Origin: Taklimakanibacter deserti
GTDB lineage: Bacteria; Pseudomonadota; Alphaproteobacteria; Rhizobiales; Aestuariivirgaceae
Assembly: GCA_003574785.1 (NCBI GenBank)
Contig: QORU01000015.1
Span: forward strand, 1 to 64,000
Direction of reading: 5' to 3'
DNA: 64,000 nt
How positions within the stretch are numbered: position 1 is the stretch's first letter; every line of letters starts with the position of its first letter. Made by a program: the position numbers and the translations under genes. Under the pieces are notes generated by a model, which was given only the letters and a program-made list of their open reading frames with translations, made no database searches and was not told where the DNA came from. Below, one piece after another: positions 1-8,140 of the stretch.

Positions 1-88
1 CAGCGACTGTTCGGTTGTGCGTGAGAACAGCGAAGATCCCAAGCTCCCCGACGGTTGTAGCCGGAGGGTGGACGGGCGACATCGCCGA

Positions 89-120
89 GCGAGGGGCCTG
101 GCGGCCGCCAGGCCCCTCGC
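89..120. repeat. Perfect 32-bp GC-rich palindrome
   Basis: Each 16-base half is the exact reverse complement of the other, with NotI-like GCGGCCGC at the centre. No T-run follows on either side, so it is not a textbook intrinsic terminator. It could form a cruciform or an RNA hairpin in the untranslated region before the oxidoreductase gene. Function unknown. Confidence 0.6.
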
Positions 121-183
121 TACGTCGATCCTTGAACAGGATTCGACGACAGCTTCCAGATACAAGGGTGGCGCGAAGCGCCG

Positions 184-271
184 GGTGGGGTCTCTCCGCT
201 GGGAAGTCTTCAACGATTGGCCTGAACGAAACACCTTGCTTGAGAGATCTTCCTTGCGGAGACACCCCACC
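184..271. repeat. Imperfect inverted repeat upstream of oxidoreductase
   Basis: The arms at 184-199 (GGTGGGGTCTCTCCGC) and 256-271 (GCGGAGACACCCCACC) pair at 15 of 16 positions around a 56-base spacer. GGTGGC-type bases outside the arms extend partial complementarity. It resembles the other short palindromic intergenic repeats in the window. Apart from this repeat and the palindrome at 89-120, I see nothing in bases 1-337. Confidence 0.45.
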
Positions 272-343
272 CGTCGTGCTGACGCACGCCACCCTCCCCA
301 CGCTTCGCGTGGCGGAGGGAGAGACCAAGAGCGGAGCATGAGC

Positions 344-1468
344 ATGGAGCGTATCGGCGTCGGCCTGATCGGGACCGGATTCATGGGCAAGTGCCATGCC
401 ATGGCCTATGGCGCGGTGAAGGCGGTGTTCGGCGACGTGCCGGTCATCGACCGCGTCGCGCTCTGCGATGTCGATCAGGGCCATACACGCAAGCGAGCGG
501 AGGAATGGGGTTTTGCCCGGGCGACGACGGACTGGCGCGATCTTCTGGCCAACTCTGAGATCGCGCTCGTCTCGATCACCTCGCCCAACGGCCTCCATCG
601 CGAGATGGCGGTGGCCGCACTCGATGCGGGCAAGCATGTCTGGTGCGAGAAGCCGATGGCGCTGACGCTGGCCGATGCCGAGGCGATGACGCAAGCCGCG
701 GCAAAGGCGAACGGCCAGGCGACGGCCTTGGGCTATGGCTATTTGCGCAATCCGGCGCTGCAATATGCCAAGCGGCTCATCGAAGAAGGGGCGATCGGCG
801 AGGCCTTCGATTTCAGGGGCAGTGTGGATGAAGACTATATGGCCGATCCCGACCTCGCCTGGTCCTGGCGGCTCAAAGCGCGGGAGGCGGGGCTGGGGAC
901 GTTGGGTGATCTCACGGTTCACCTCATCTCGCTGGCGCAGGAATTGATGGGCCCGATCGCCAGCCTGACCGCGATGGTCGATGTGGTGCATGAGGAGCGG
1001 CCGGTGCCGGGCGGGCATGAGCGCGCCAAGGTCGAGAATGACGACATCGCCCATGCGCTCCTGCGTTTCGCCTCGGGCGCGCGCGGTGTCATGACCTCGA
1101 GCCGCGTGGCGCATGGACGCAAGAACGGTCTCAAGGTCGAGGTGCATGGCTCGAAGGGCATGCTGTGGCTCGACAATGAGCGGATGAACGAGCTCAATCT
1201 CTATCTGGCCGAAGGGCCGCCGGAGCGCCGCGGCTTCCGCCGCATCCTGTCGGCGCCGCATCATGCCGATTACGGCCGCTTGTGTCCGGCGCCCGGCCAT
1301 GGGCTCGGCTTCAACGAGCTCAAGGTGATCGAGCTCGCCGAGCTGCTCTATGGGGTGACGGGCCGGCCCTCGGCCTCCGTCACTTTCGCGCAAGGGCTCG
1401 AGATCGAGAAGGTGATCCACGCTTTCGCCCGCTCGGCCGCCAAAGGCCAGTGGGTGAGGGTGGGATAA
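344..1468 (+). CDS. Gfo/Idh/MocA family NAD(P)-dependent oxidoreductase
   Basis: A 374-residue cytoplasmic dehydrogenase of the glucose-fructose oxidoreductase / myo-inositol dehydrogenase superfamily. The N-terminal Rossmann motif (GLIGTGFMGKCHAMAYG) binds NAD(P), the family motif CEKPMALT follows near residue 100, and the C-terminal alpha/beta domain carries the substrate site. These enzymes usually oxidise a sugar or cyclitol hydroxyl; the substrate cannot be read here. I prefer the ATG at 344 over 338 because GGAG at 333-336 lies 7 bases from 344 but 1 base from 338. The reading frame extends upstream to base 17, but that part has no coding character. It stands alone, so the neighbours give no pathway clue. 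Confidence 0.9.
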   Translation: MERIGVGLIGTGFMGKCHAMAYGAVKAVFGDVPVIDRVALCDVDQGHTRKRAEEWGFARATTDWRDLLANSEIALVSITSPNGLHREMAVAALDAGKHVWCEKPMALTLADAEAMTQAAAKANGQATALGYGYLRNPALQYAKRLIEEGAIGEAFDFRGSVDEDYMADPDLAWSWRLKAREAGLGTLGDLTVHLISLAQELMGPIASLTAMVDVVHEERPVPGGHERAKVENDDIAHALLRFASGARGVMTSSRVAHGRKNGLKVEVHGSKGMLWLDNERMNELNLYLAEGPPERRGFRRILSAPHHADYGRLCPAPGHGLGFNELKVIELAELLYGVTGRPSASVTFAQGLEIEKVIHAFARSAAKGQWVRVG

Positions 1469-1469
1469 T

Positions 1470-1496
1470 CCCCTCTCCCCCGCTGGGGGCGAGGGG
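1470..1496 (+). terminator. GC-rich hairpin after oxidoreductase gene
   Basis: A CCCCTCTCCCCC arm pairs with GGGGGCGAGGGG two bases after the stop codon. There is no U-tract, so it may act as a Rho-independent-like stop or mRNA end stabiliser. The same hairpin design recurs at many gene ends in this window. Confidence 0.45.
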
Positions 1497-1655
1497 GTTC
1501 CGTGTGACATTTCCCACAGCCTGTGCCGCACAGTTCCTGTTATCATACTGTCATCCAACTTTAATTTGATGCCCGGCCAGTGCGCCGGCCCGGGGGCGCT
1601 TATCTGCTCTGCCGTGCCGGCGCGCTTTCGAGAGGGCGTTCCGAGGGAGGCTTCC

Positions 1656-3434
1656 ATGAGCACGTCCTTTCAAGTGACGGGCAGCAATGCCAATGCGCCC
1701 TTTACGCTGAAGATCCATCGCGGCGACGGCATGGTGCTGCTGGCGATGAACTGGCGGAACGGCAAGCCGCCGCGCGACTTCGTCGGCTTCGCCATCGAAT
1801 ATCGCGAGCCCGGCTCCGACCGCTTCTGGCCGCTCAAGAACCGCATCGGCTTTCCGGGCGAGCGGGTGAAATTCTCCGATCCCAGCATTCCCTCGACCAA
1901 GGCGCCGTTCCAGAAATTCCGCTGGGTGCATTTCCCGCGCCATTCCGAGAAGCCGGGCGACTTCCGCTATCGCGTGACGCCGATGTTCATGAACAGCGAA
2001 GGCGTGCTCGGCAAGGGTGAGGCGCAGACCGCCGATGTGCGCCTCAGGCGCGACACCATCCCCGGCCATCTCAATGTCGCTTTCACGAGGGGCTATGTGT
2101 CCTCGCAATCCTTCGCCGACAAATTCGCAGCTGACGGCAAACTCTCGACGCTCCTGCCCGACAAGGCGAAAGAAGGTCTCGCCTTCAAGGCGACGCATAA
2201 GGGGGCGAAGGCGGCGCATGAATGGATGGGCTTCGAGGCGCGCCAGGTGCTCCACGAGGTGCTGGACGAGGCGGTCGCCTCCAATGCGCAAGTGCGCATC
2301 ATCGCCTATGATTTCAACTTGCCGGAGCTTCTCGACAGGCTGGTCAAGCTCGGGCCCCGCCTCAAGATCATCATTGACGATTCGAAGGGCACCGGCGGCG
2401 GCCACCACGCCGAGGATTCGCCCGAGAGCATCGTCGCCAAGAAGCTCAAGGCGAGCGCCGGCGCCCAAAACGTCAAGCGCCAGCACATGGCCAATCTCCA
2501 GCATCACAAATCGATCGCCGTCTCGGGTGCCGGCCTCCACAAGGTCGTCTATGGCTCGACCAATTTCACCTGGCGCGGTTTCTATGTGCAGTCGAACAAT
2601 GCCGTGGTGGTGACGAGCGAAAAGGCAGCGGATCATTATTTCGATGTCTTCGACGCCTATTTCAACGCCGGCGATGCGGGCGACTTCCGCTCAGATGCGG
2701 CGGCGAAGGACTGGCAGGATCTCGAGCTGACGGATATTGACGCGAAAGTCGGCTTCTCGCCCCATGCCAAGGAGGAGGGCCTGCTCAAGGGCATTGGCGA
2801 GGATATCGACAAGGCGAAGACCTGCGTCTTCTTCTCGCTCGCCTTCTTAGGCCAAATGACCAAGGGGCCGATCGGCCCGGCCTTGGGCCGCGCCATCAGG
2901 AGCAAGACGGTGCATGCGCTCGGCATCGCCGATGCGCAAGTGAAGGCCGGCAATCTCGGCGTCACGGTGCTGAGCCCCGACAACAAGCGCCGCGTGGTAC
3001 GCGCTTCGGCGCTCACCGGCAATGTGCCCGCACCCTTCCGCACCGAGCCCACGGGTCTCTCGGGCTCGGGCGGCCAGCATCGCGGCACGCGCATGCATCA
3101 CAAGTTCCTGGTGATCGATTTCGACACCGCCGATGCCCGCGTCTATTTGGGCTCCTATAATTTCTCCGAGGATGCCGATCTCAACAATGGCGAGAATCTC
3201 CTCTGCATCAGGGACCGCACCGTGGCCACGAGCTACATGATCGAGGCCTTGCGCATCTATGATCACTATCGCTTCCGCTCGCTGCAGGAAGATGCGAAGA
3301 AGTCGAAGGGCAAAAGCGAGAGCAAGAAGGTGATCACGCTCAAGCTGCCGCCCAAGACGTCCGCCGAGAAGCCGTGGTGGCAGCGCGACTGGGACGATCC
3401 CATCCGCAAGCTGGACCGCGAATTGTTCGCTTGA
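1656..3434 (+). CDS. Phospholipase D-like protein with two HKD motifs
   Basis: A 592-residue protein with both half-sites of the PLD/nuclease superfamily: H283-x-K285 followed by GSTNF, and H481-x-K483 followed by GSYNFSED. The paired HxK(x)nGSxN sites form one catalytic centre in PLD, cardiolipin synthase and some nucleases. The first ~130 residues precede the catalytic part and look like a beta-sandwich (FN3-like: AIEYREPGSDRFW, YRVTPMFM); that fold call is inference. There is no signal peptide, so it is probably cytosolic. The start at 1656 has GAGGGAGG 5 bases upstream; an in-frame upstream extension to 1566 lacks one. Substrate (phospholipid or nucleic acid) is unresolved. Confidence 0.85.
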   Translation: MSTSFQVTGSNANAPFTLKIHRGDGMVLLAMNWRNGKPPRDFVGFAIEYREPGSDRFWPLKNRIGFPGERVKFSDPSIPSTKAPFQKFRWVHFPRHSEKPGDFRYRVTPMFMNSEGVLGKGEAQTADVRLRRDTIPGHLNVAFTRGYVSSQSFADKFAADGKLSTLLPDKAKEGLAFKATHKGAKAAHEWMGFEARQVLHEVLDEAVASNAQVRIIAYDFNLPELLDRLVKLGPRLKIIIDDSKGTGGGHHAEDSPESIVAKKLKASAGAQNVKRQHMANLQHHKSIAVSGAGLHKVVYGSTNFTWRGFYVQSNNAVVVTSEKAADHYFDVFDAYFNAGDAGDFRSDAAAKDWQDLELTDIDAKVGFSPHAKEEGLLKGIGEDIDKAKTCVFFSLAFLGQMTKGPIGPALGRAIRSKTVHALGIADAQVKAGNLGVTVLSPDNKRRVVRASALTGNVPAPFRTEPTGLSGSGGQHRGTRMHHKFLVIDFDTADARVYLGSYNFSEDADLNNGENLLCIRDRTVATSYMIEALRIYDHYRFRSLQEDAKKSKGKSESKKVITLKLPPKTSAEKPWWQRDWDDPIRKLDRELFA

Positions 3435-3488
3435 ACACGTGATCAGGAAAATTGGGCATCGGTTTTCCGTCCGATTACGCGCCTAAAC

Positions 3489-3503
3489 AGAGTTCGGAAC
3501 TCT
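3489..3503. repeat. Small palindrome AGAGTTCGGAACTCT
   Basis: A 15-base perfect palindrome in the 219-base gap between the PLD-like gene and the small exported protein gene. It could be an operator for the downstream gene or a weak hairpin; nothing else is evident in the gap. Confidence 0.3.
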
Positions 3504-3653
3504 AACCCGGCGGCAATACTATCCTCCTTGTCCATTTATGAATGGCGCTCAATAGCCCATGCAGCAAATGCGCGCTTGTCTGGAAAGGTGAGCATCACCA
3601 GATGAACACATAGAGGTCTTGCTTGTTTCAGATTCCAGACAAGGAACATCGCC

Positions 3654-4037
3654 ATGCGTAAGCTGATCTTTTCCACTCTCCTCATTCTTCCATTGCTGGC
3701 TGGCGCCGCGCTTGCCGCGAGCAGCAGCGGCACGGTGAGCGCCGTCAACACCAGGACGGGCACTTTGCAATTGTCCAACGGCGCCACCTATTATGTGCCC
3801 AACCGTGTGATGCTGTCGCGCTACCGCCAGGGCGACGTGGTGCGCATCCAGTATGAGCGCCGGGAAGGCTTGAGAGTCGCGGACGACGTCGTGAAGACGG
3901 GCAGCAGCGAAGGTGCCACAATCGTGACGCCGACGCGCGATGTCGGCGTGAACAAGAATTTCATGAATCAGAAGAGCGACATGTGCGAGCCGACGCCGAG
4001 CAACCGCAATCCGTGCTACGATATCGGCGGGCAGTGA
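3654..4037 (+). CDS. Small exported protein, DUF1344-like
   Basis: A 127-residue secreted protein. Residues 1-22 form a clear Sec signal peptide (MRKLIFSTLLILPLLAGAALA, cleavage after AxA). The mature part begins SSSGTVSAVNTRTGTLQLSNG, with the beta-rich GxVxxVdxxxGtlxLxdG pattern of the DUF1344 family, known from small periplasmic proteins of rhizobia. The C-terminal tail has two cysteines (CEPTPSNRNPC) that could form a disulphide. No function is established. It is monocistronic and convergent with the sulfhydrylase operon. Confidence 0.75.
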   Translation: MRKLIFSTLLILPLLAGAALAASSSGTVSAVNTRTGTLQLSNGATYYVPNRVMLSRYRQGDVVRIQYERREGLRVADDVVKTGSSEGATIVTPTRDVGVNKNFMNQKSDMCEPTPSNRNPCYDIGGQ

Positions 4038-4108
4038 TACGTCAGTAACGACCGCTTCCATCGTTCCCCTTCTCACGCGCGAAGCGTGGGAGAAGGTGGC
4101 CGATAGGC

Positions 4109-4150
4109 CGGATGAGGGCTCTTTGGTGTTGAAGAAAGAGCCCTCATCCG
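4109..4150. terminator. Perfect 16-bp stem-loop between convergent genes
   Basis: CGGATGAGGGCTCTTT (4109-4124) is exactly repeated in inverted form at 4135-4150 around a 10-base loop. It sits between the convergent ends of the exported-protein gene and metY, so it may stop transcription from both sides. It is part of a larger repeat-rich stretch (4070-4260). Confidence 0.5.
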
Positions 4151-4152
4151 CC

Positions 4153-4236
4153 CTCTCGCCTTCGCGAAGCCGGAGTTTCGTTTCGGCGCAGCAAGGTTGC
4201 TTCGCTTCGGCGGAGCAAGGTCGGGCCCCCTCTCCC
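4153..4236. repeat. Dispersed repeat, copy 1 (inverted partner at 7907-7999)
   Basis: A stretch running from CTCTCGCCTTCGCGAAGCC through CTTCGGCGGAGCAAGGTCG to CTCTCCC reappears in reverse complement at 7907-7999 with many identities (GCCTTCGCGAAGCC, CTTCGCTTCGGCGGAGCAAG). It has no reading frame and looks like a non-coding repeat unit. The two copies bracket the metY/araC block. Confidence 0.6.
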
Positions 4237-4287
4237 ATCCTTGCGGACGGGAGAGGGGGATAATTGAGCGATAGTAATCCGCCCGCT

Positions 4288-5601
4288 CTAGGCCGCGCGG
4301 GAGAGCCCGTCGGCTTGCTCCAGCGCCTGGTCGAGATCGGCGATGATGTCGTCGATATGCTCGATGCCGACCGAGAGCCGCACATAGCCGGGCGTGACGC
4401 CGGTGGCGCGCTGCTCGTCTTCCGAGAGCTGCGAATGCGTGGTCGAGGCCGGATGGATGGCGAGCGAGCGCGCATCGCCGATATTGGCGACATGGTAGAA
4501 AAGCTTCAGCGCATCGATGAAGCGCCGTCCCGCCGCCATGCCGCCCGCCAGCTCGAAGCCGACGAGGCCGCCGCGTCCGCCGTTCAGATAGACACTGGCG
4601 CGCCGGTCGATTTCCTTCGACTTGTGCATGCCGGGATAGATGACGCGCGTCACCGCGTCGTGGCGCGAGAGATATTCGGCCACGCTTTGCGCATTGCGGC
4701 AATGCTCGCGCATGCGCAAGGCGAGTGTCTCCAGCCCCTGGATGAACTGGAAGGCGCTGAACGGGCTCATGCAGGCGCCGATGTCACGCTGCACCGTCGT
4801 GCGGGCCTTGATCAGATAGGCGATCGGACCCAAGGGCTTCACCACCTCGGTCCAGACGAGGCCGTGATAGCTGGGATCGGGCTGGTTGAGCATCGGGAAG
4901 CGCTCGGCATGGGCTTCCCAGTCAAAATTGCCGCCATCGATGATGACGCCGCCGATCGAGGTGCCGTGGCCGCCGATATATTTCGTGGTCGAATAGACGA
5001 CGATCGCCGCGCCATGGTCGAAGGGCCGGCAGATGATCGGGGCCGCGGTATTGTCCATGATGAGCGGGATGCCGAGGCTCCGGCCGATGCGCGCCACTTC
5101 CGCGATCGGGAAGACCGCGAGCTTGGGGTTGGGCAAGGTCTCGGCATAGTAGGCGCGGGTGCGGGCGTCGCTGGCGCGGCGGAAGGCTTCCGGATCGGTG
5201 GGATCGACGAAGCGCACCTCGATGCCCATGGTCTGGAACGTATGGGCGAAGAGGTTCCACGAGCCGCCATAGAGATCGGTCGAGCTCACGATATTGTCGC
5301 CGGCATGGCAGATATTCTGGATGGCGAGCGCGCTCGCCGCTTGCCCCGAGCTCACCGTCATCGCCATGGCGCCGCCCTCGAGCGCCGTGAGCCTGAGCTC
5401 GAGCGCCTCGTTGGTCGGGTTGGTGATGCGGCTATAGATATGCGCCACTTCCTTGAGCGCGAAGAGATTGGCGGCGTGCTCGGTGTCGCGGAACTGGAAG
5501 GATGTCGTCTGGTAGATCGGCACCGCCACCGCGCCGGTTGCGGAATCGCTGCGCGGACCCGCGTGCAAGGCGAGCGTGGCGGCATGCTTCGAAGAAGTCA
5601 T
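4288..5601 (-). CDS. metY: O-acetylhomoserine aminocarboxypropyltransferase (sulfhydrylase)
   Basis: A 437-residue PLP enzyme of the Cys/Met-metabolism family. It makes homocysteine (or methionine) from O-acetylhomoserine and sulfide or methanethiol in the cytosol. Seen: the cofactor lysine in YSTTKYIGGHG (K207), the N-terminal YQTTSFQF and YSRITNPTN motifs, and SSGQAA. The length fits MetY better than the ~390-residue MetB/MetC group. The start at 5601 has GGAG 6 bases upstream; an ATG at 5613 overlaps that same ribosome site and has none of its own. It lies 35 bases after the alpha/beta hydrolase gene and is likely co-transcribed with it. Confidence 0.88.
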   Translation of the reverse strand: MTSSKHAATLALHAGPRSDSATGAVAVPIYQTTSFQFRDTEHAANLFALKEVAHIYSRITNPTNEALELRLTALEGGAMAMTVSSGQAASALAIQNICHAGDNIVSSTDLYGGSWNLFAHTFQTMGIEVRFVDPTDPEAFRRASDARTRAYYAETLPNPKLAVFPIAEVARIGRSLGIPLIMDNTAAPIICRPFDHGAAIVVYSTTKYIGGHGTSIGGVIIDGGNFDWEAHAERFPMLNQPDPSYHGLVWTEVVKPLGPIAYLIKARTTVQRDIGACMSPFSAFQFIQGLETLALRMREHCRNAQSVAEYLSRHDAVTRVIYPGMHKSKEIDRRASVYLNGGRGGLVGFELAGGMAAGRRFIDALKLFYHVANIGDARSLAIHPASTTHSQLSEDEQRATGVTPGYVRLSVGIEHIDDIIADLDQALEQADGLSRAA

Positions 5602-5636
5602 TGTCGTCTCCATATAATGAAAGAGTGTGATGAGGT

Positions 5637-6449
5637 TCAGGCCACGCGCGGTTTGGGGCGCGCGGCATGGGCTTCGGCGGCGAGAATATGCGTGTTGAGC
5701 ATTTTTGCCGCCGCCGCGGTATGGGTTACGGGCAGCATATGGCCGGCGGCGCTCACTTGCAGCACTTTCGCAGCTCCCATTGCGCCGGCGACGAGCCGCA
5801 TCAGATGCTGGACGAGAAGTGGTGAGTGCTCGCCGAAGACGCCGAGCGTCGGTGAGGACACGCGGGCGCAATCGGCCAAGGGCCAGGTCTCGAGGTCGAG
5901 CGCGGCGAAGTTCGCCAGGATCATCGGCAGCTTCGCCGTCACCTTCTGGCGGGTCTCCGGCGCATAGGCGGCAAAAGTGCCCGGGCCATTCCAGAAGTCG
6001 ATGAAATGCGCGACACCCACCTCGGGCGCGCCTGCCGCATCGGCTTCACGCAAGCGCTGCTCGACGCTCGCGATGTCGGCATGCATCTGGCGCTCGATCG
6101 GATGGCCGTCGCGCAGCAGATGGAACATCGCCGGCTCGAACATCGTCAGGCTGCGGACGAGGCTCGGCCATTCGATCGCGATCCGGAGCGCCAGCGCCCC
6201 GCCATAGGAGTGGCCGACGAGGTGGAAAGGCTGGCCCAAACCGCGCAACCGGTGGACGAGCGTCTGGGCTTCCTGTGAAAGGCTTCGCGGCGCGGAGCGA
6301 ATCTCATGCACGCCATAGTCCGGCAGATCGAGGGTGAAGATCTCGAACTGATGCGGCAGATGGCTGATGAGCTCGCGCCACTGGCGCGGGCTCGCCGCCG
6401 TGCCATGCAGGAAGACGATGGGTGCTACGGGGGTGCAACACATGGGCAT
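5637..6449 (-). CDS. Alpha/beta hydrolase
   Basis: A 270-residue cytoplasmic hydrolase of the alpha/beta fold. Seen: the oxyanion HG motif (FLHGTAASP), the nucleophile elbow GHSYGG, and a late SAAGHMLP histidine. Substrate unknown. I place the start at 6449 because this ATG lies one base beyond the stop of the DUF1127 gene (TGA-C-ATG), favouring translational coupling; another in-frame ATG at 6476 has no ribosome site. As it sits directly before metY, it could be an esterase or acyltransferase-type helper in O-acyl-homoserine chemistry, but homology to MetX is not apparent from motifs alone. Confidence 0.8.
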   Translation of the reverse strand: MPMCCTPVAPIVFLHGTAASPRQWRELISHLPHQFEIFTLDLPDYGVHEIRSAPRSLSQEAQTLVHRLRGLGQPFHLVGHSYGGALALRIAIEWPSLVRSLTMFEPAMFHLLRDGHPIERQMHADIASVEQRLREADAAGAPEVGVAHFIDFWNGPGTFAAYAPETRQKVTAKLPMILANFAALDLETWPLADCARVSSPTLGVFGEHSPLLVQHLMRLVAGAMGAAKVLQVSAAGHMLPVTHTAAAAKMLNTHILAAEAHAARPKPRVA

Positions 6450-6450
6450 G

Positions 6451-6660
6451 TCAATCACGGCGGTACACCTTTCCATGGGCGGCCGAGAGGATGTCGGCGC
6501 GCGTCAGGCCGATATCCTTCAGCATGAAGTCATTGAACCGACCGAGCCGGCTTGTATCGCACCGGGCCTTGCGGTGCCGTGCGAAAGCCCACAAAGCCTT
6601 GGCATTCAAGACAAAATCCGACAGGTGAGCGGTCAAGCTCCCGGGGGAAGCTTTGCTCAT
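6451..6660 (-). CDS. DUF1127 small protein
   Basis: A 69-residue basic protein whose C-terminal half matches the DUF1127 signature (RLGRFNDFMLKDIGLTRADI). DUF1127 proteins in alphaproteobacteria have been linked to RNA turnover and to phosphate or carbon balance; the exact role here is unknown. The start at 6660 is set by GGAG 6 bases upstream; an ATG at 6672 overlaps this Shine-Dalgarno. It is first in the operon with the hydrolase and metY. Its promoter region carries a direct repeat at 6691-6712. Confidence 0.8.
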   Translation of the reverse strand: MSKASPGSLTAHLSDFVLNAKALWAFARHRKARCDTSRLGRFNDFMLKDIGLTRADILSAAHGKVYRRD

Positions 6661-6690
6661 TGCAATCTCCATTCGCTGTGCTGTATCTGA

Positions 6691-6712
6691 GTAGTAACCT
6701 AGGGTAATAACC
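6691..6712. promoter_or_regulatory. Direct repeat, candidate AraC-type operator
   Basis: GTAGTAACC (6691-6699) and GTAATAACC (6704-6712) are direct repeats with a 13-base period, 31 bases upstream of the DUF1127 start. They lie in the 178-base divergent region shared with the AraC gene. AraC-family proteins often bind direct repeats, so this is the best local operator candidate; the link is inference. Confidence 0.45.
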
Positions 6713-6838
6713 CACCCATGCGGGACCGCTTCATCAGCGCCCCGTCTCGCGAGGGTGGTTCTACTCGAAGTTCTGCCGGGGCTTAATGACTGTGCCGCCG
6801 GATCAATTGACCGATCAGCCGGATATGGAGCACGTGCG

Positions 6839-7792
6839 TTGGAGGACACACTTTCCGATATCTTTCGCACTTTGCGGCTGAAGGGCGGCATATTCCTCGA
6901 TGCGCGTTTCACCGCCCCCTGGTGTGTCGCGTCCAAGGTTACGCCTCAGGACATCACGCCATTCCTCAAATCGCCGGCCGAGATCATCACCTTGCATTAT
7001 GTCGTTACCGGCCGGACCTATGTCGGGATCGGCGATGGCGAGCGCGTTGTGGTCAATAGCGGAGAACTTGTGCTCCTGCCGCGCAATGATGCCCATGTCA
7101 TGGGGAGCGGCGTCGATGGCGAGCCGATCAACTCGCATCATCTGATCGAACTCGCGCCCGAGGGCGGCCTGGCGCGCATCGTCCATGGCGGCCAGGGCGA
7201 GCTCTGTCATATCATTTGCGGCTTCCTCGCGACCGAGGAGCAGCGCAATCCGCTCATCCAGTCCCTGCCGCCGCTGCTCAAGGTCAATATCCGCGAGGCC
7301 GTGTCGCGCGACTGGATCGAATCTTCGGTGCGCTATGCCGCGGAGGGCTTGCATCATGGCGCCGTCGCCGCATCGCCGGTGATGGGCCGCTTGTCGGAAT
7401 TGCTCTTCGCCGAGGCGGTCCGCGCCTATGCCATGGGCCTGCCGGAAAGCGAGCGGAGCTGGCTCAAGGGGTTGAGCGATCAATATGTCGGGCGCGCCAT
7501 CGCGGCACTCAATGCCGATCTCGCGCATGACTGGACGGTCGATGAGATCGCCGCCAAGGCCGGCCTGTCGCGCTCGGCCTTCGTCGCGCGCTTCACCGAT
7601 GCCGTCGGCCTGCCGCCGATGAAATACCTGACCTTGTCGCGCCTGGCGCTCGCCAAGCAGTTGCTGCTCGACCGGCGCCAGCCGGTGGCGCAGGTCGCGG
7701 CCAAGGTCGGCTATGAGGCAGAGGAAGCCTTCAACCGCGCCTTCAAGCGCGAATTCGGCCAGCCGCCGGCCAAATGGCGGGACCTGCAGTAG
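6839..7792 (+). CDS. AraC-family regulator with N-terminal cupin domain
   Basis: A 317-residue transcription factor. Residues ~1-190 resemble the cupin ligand-binding domain of the AraC_binding type (FLDARFTAPW, DGERVVVNSGELVLLPRN). The last ~100 residues form two helix-turn-helix units (DEIAAKAGLSRSAFVARFTD and VAAKVGYEAEEAFNRAFKRE). I choose the TTG at 6839, preceded by GGAG at 8 bases, because homologues begin near EDTLSDIFRTLRLKGG; a GTG at 6755 would add 28 poor residues. It is divergent from the DUF1127/hydrolase/metY operon and is its likely regulator. Confidence 0.82.
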   Translation: MEDTLSDIFRTLRLKGGIFLDARFTAPWCVASKVTPQDITPFLKSPAEIITLHYVVTGRTYVGIGDGERVVVNSGELVLLPRNDAHVMGSGVDGEPINSHHLIELAPEGGLARIVHGGQGELCHIICGFLATEEQRNPLIQSLPPLLKVNIREAVSRDWIESSVRYAAEGLHHGAVAASPVMGRLSELLFAEAVRAYAMGLPESERSWLKGLSDQYVGRAIAALNADLAHDWTVDEIAAKAGLSRSAFVARFTDAVGLPPMKYLTLSRLALAKQLLLDRRQPVAQVAAKVGYEAEEAFNRAFKREFGQPPAKWRDLQ

Positions 7793-7906
7793 CGGCGACG
7801 TTCTCGCTCGGTCGTTCCGATATCGTCATCCCGGCGAAAGCTGCTATCACGTGGACACATCTCGCAGGCAAGCCTTTTACCCTCGCCCTGCAAGCGAAGC
7901 GCAGCG

Positions 7907-7999
7907 GGGAGAGGGTAGGGGCCCGCCGCGACCTTGCTCCGCCGAAGCGAAGTCTCCTTGCTCTACCGAAGTGAAATCTCGGCTTCGCGAAGGCGAGAG
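7907..7999. repeat. Dispersed repeat, copy 2 (inverted relative to 4153-4236)
   Basis: The reverse complement of this stretch matches 4153-4236 over most of its length, including CTTCGCTTCGGCGGAGCAAG and GCCTTCGCGAAGCC. Together the copies form long flanking inverted repeats around the metY/araC block. Confidence 0.6.
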
Positions 8000-8075
8000 C
8001 GGTGGGAGGGGCAATGGGCGTCGCAGGACTATTTTGCCTCCTTGATGAAGGAATCGAGTCCACTTCCCCACTAAG

Positions 8076-8140
8076 CCCCTCACCCTCCCATTGCTTCGCA
8101 ATGGGCCCCTCCCTCTCCCCGCTAAAGCGGGGGCGAGGGG
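8076..8140. repeat. Palindromic repeat unit (CCCTCACCCTCCCA family)
   Basis: A composite of a small hairpin (CCCATTGCTTCGCAATGGG) and a C-rich/G-rich hairpin (CTCCCCGCTAAAGCGGGG). Near-identical units occur at 14723-14783 and, inverted, at 18771-18831. It looks like a REP/BIME-like intergenic element. Confidence 0.65.

Noticed and set aside
3496..3522. GGAAC as a possible EcfG (general stress) -35 element
   Set aside because: No CGTT-like -10 is found 16-17 bases downstream, so only half of the promoter is present.
4264..5967. 567-residue open frame antisense to metY
   Set aside because: It is the mirror of a well-supported PLP enzyme gene; its translation is low-complexity R/A/G/D-rich, and long antisense frames are expected in high-GC DNA.
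5637..6449. Alpha/beta hydrolase as MetX (homoserine O-acetyltransferase) partner of metY
   Set aside because: At 270 residues it is much shorter than MetX (~370) and lacks the MetX-type motif around the nucleophile.
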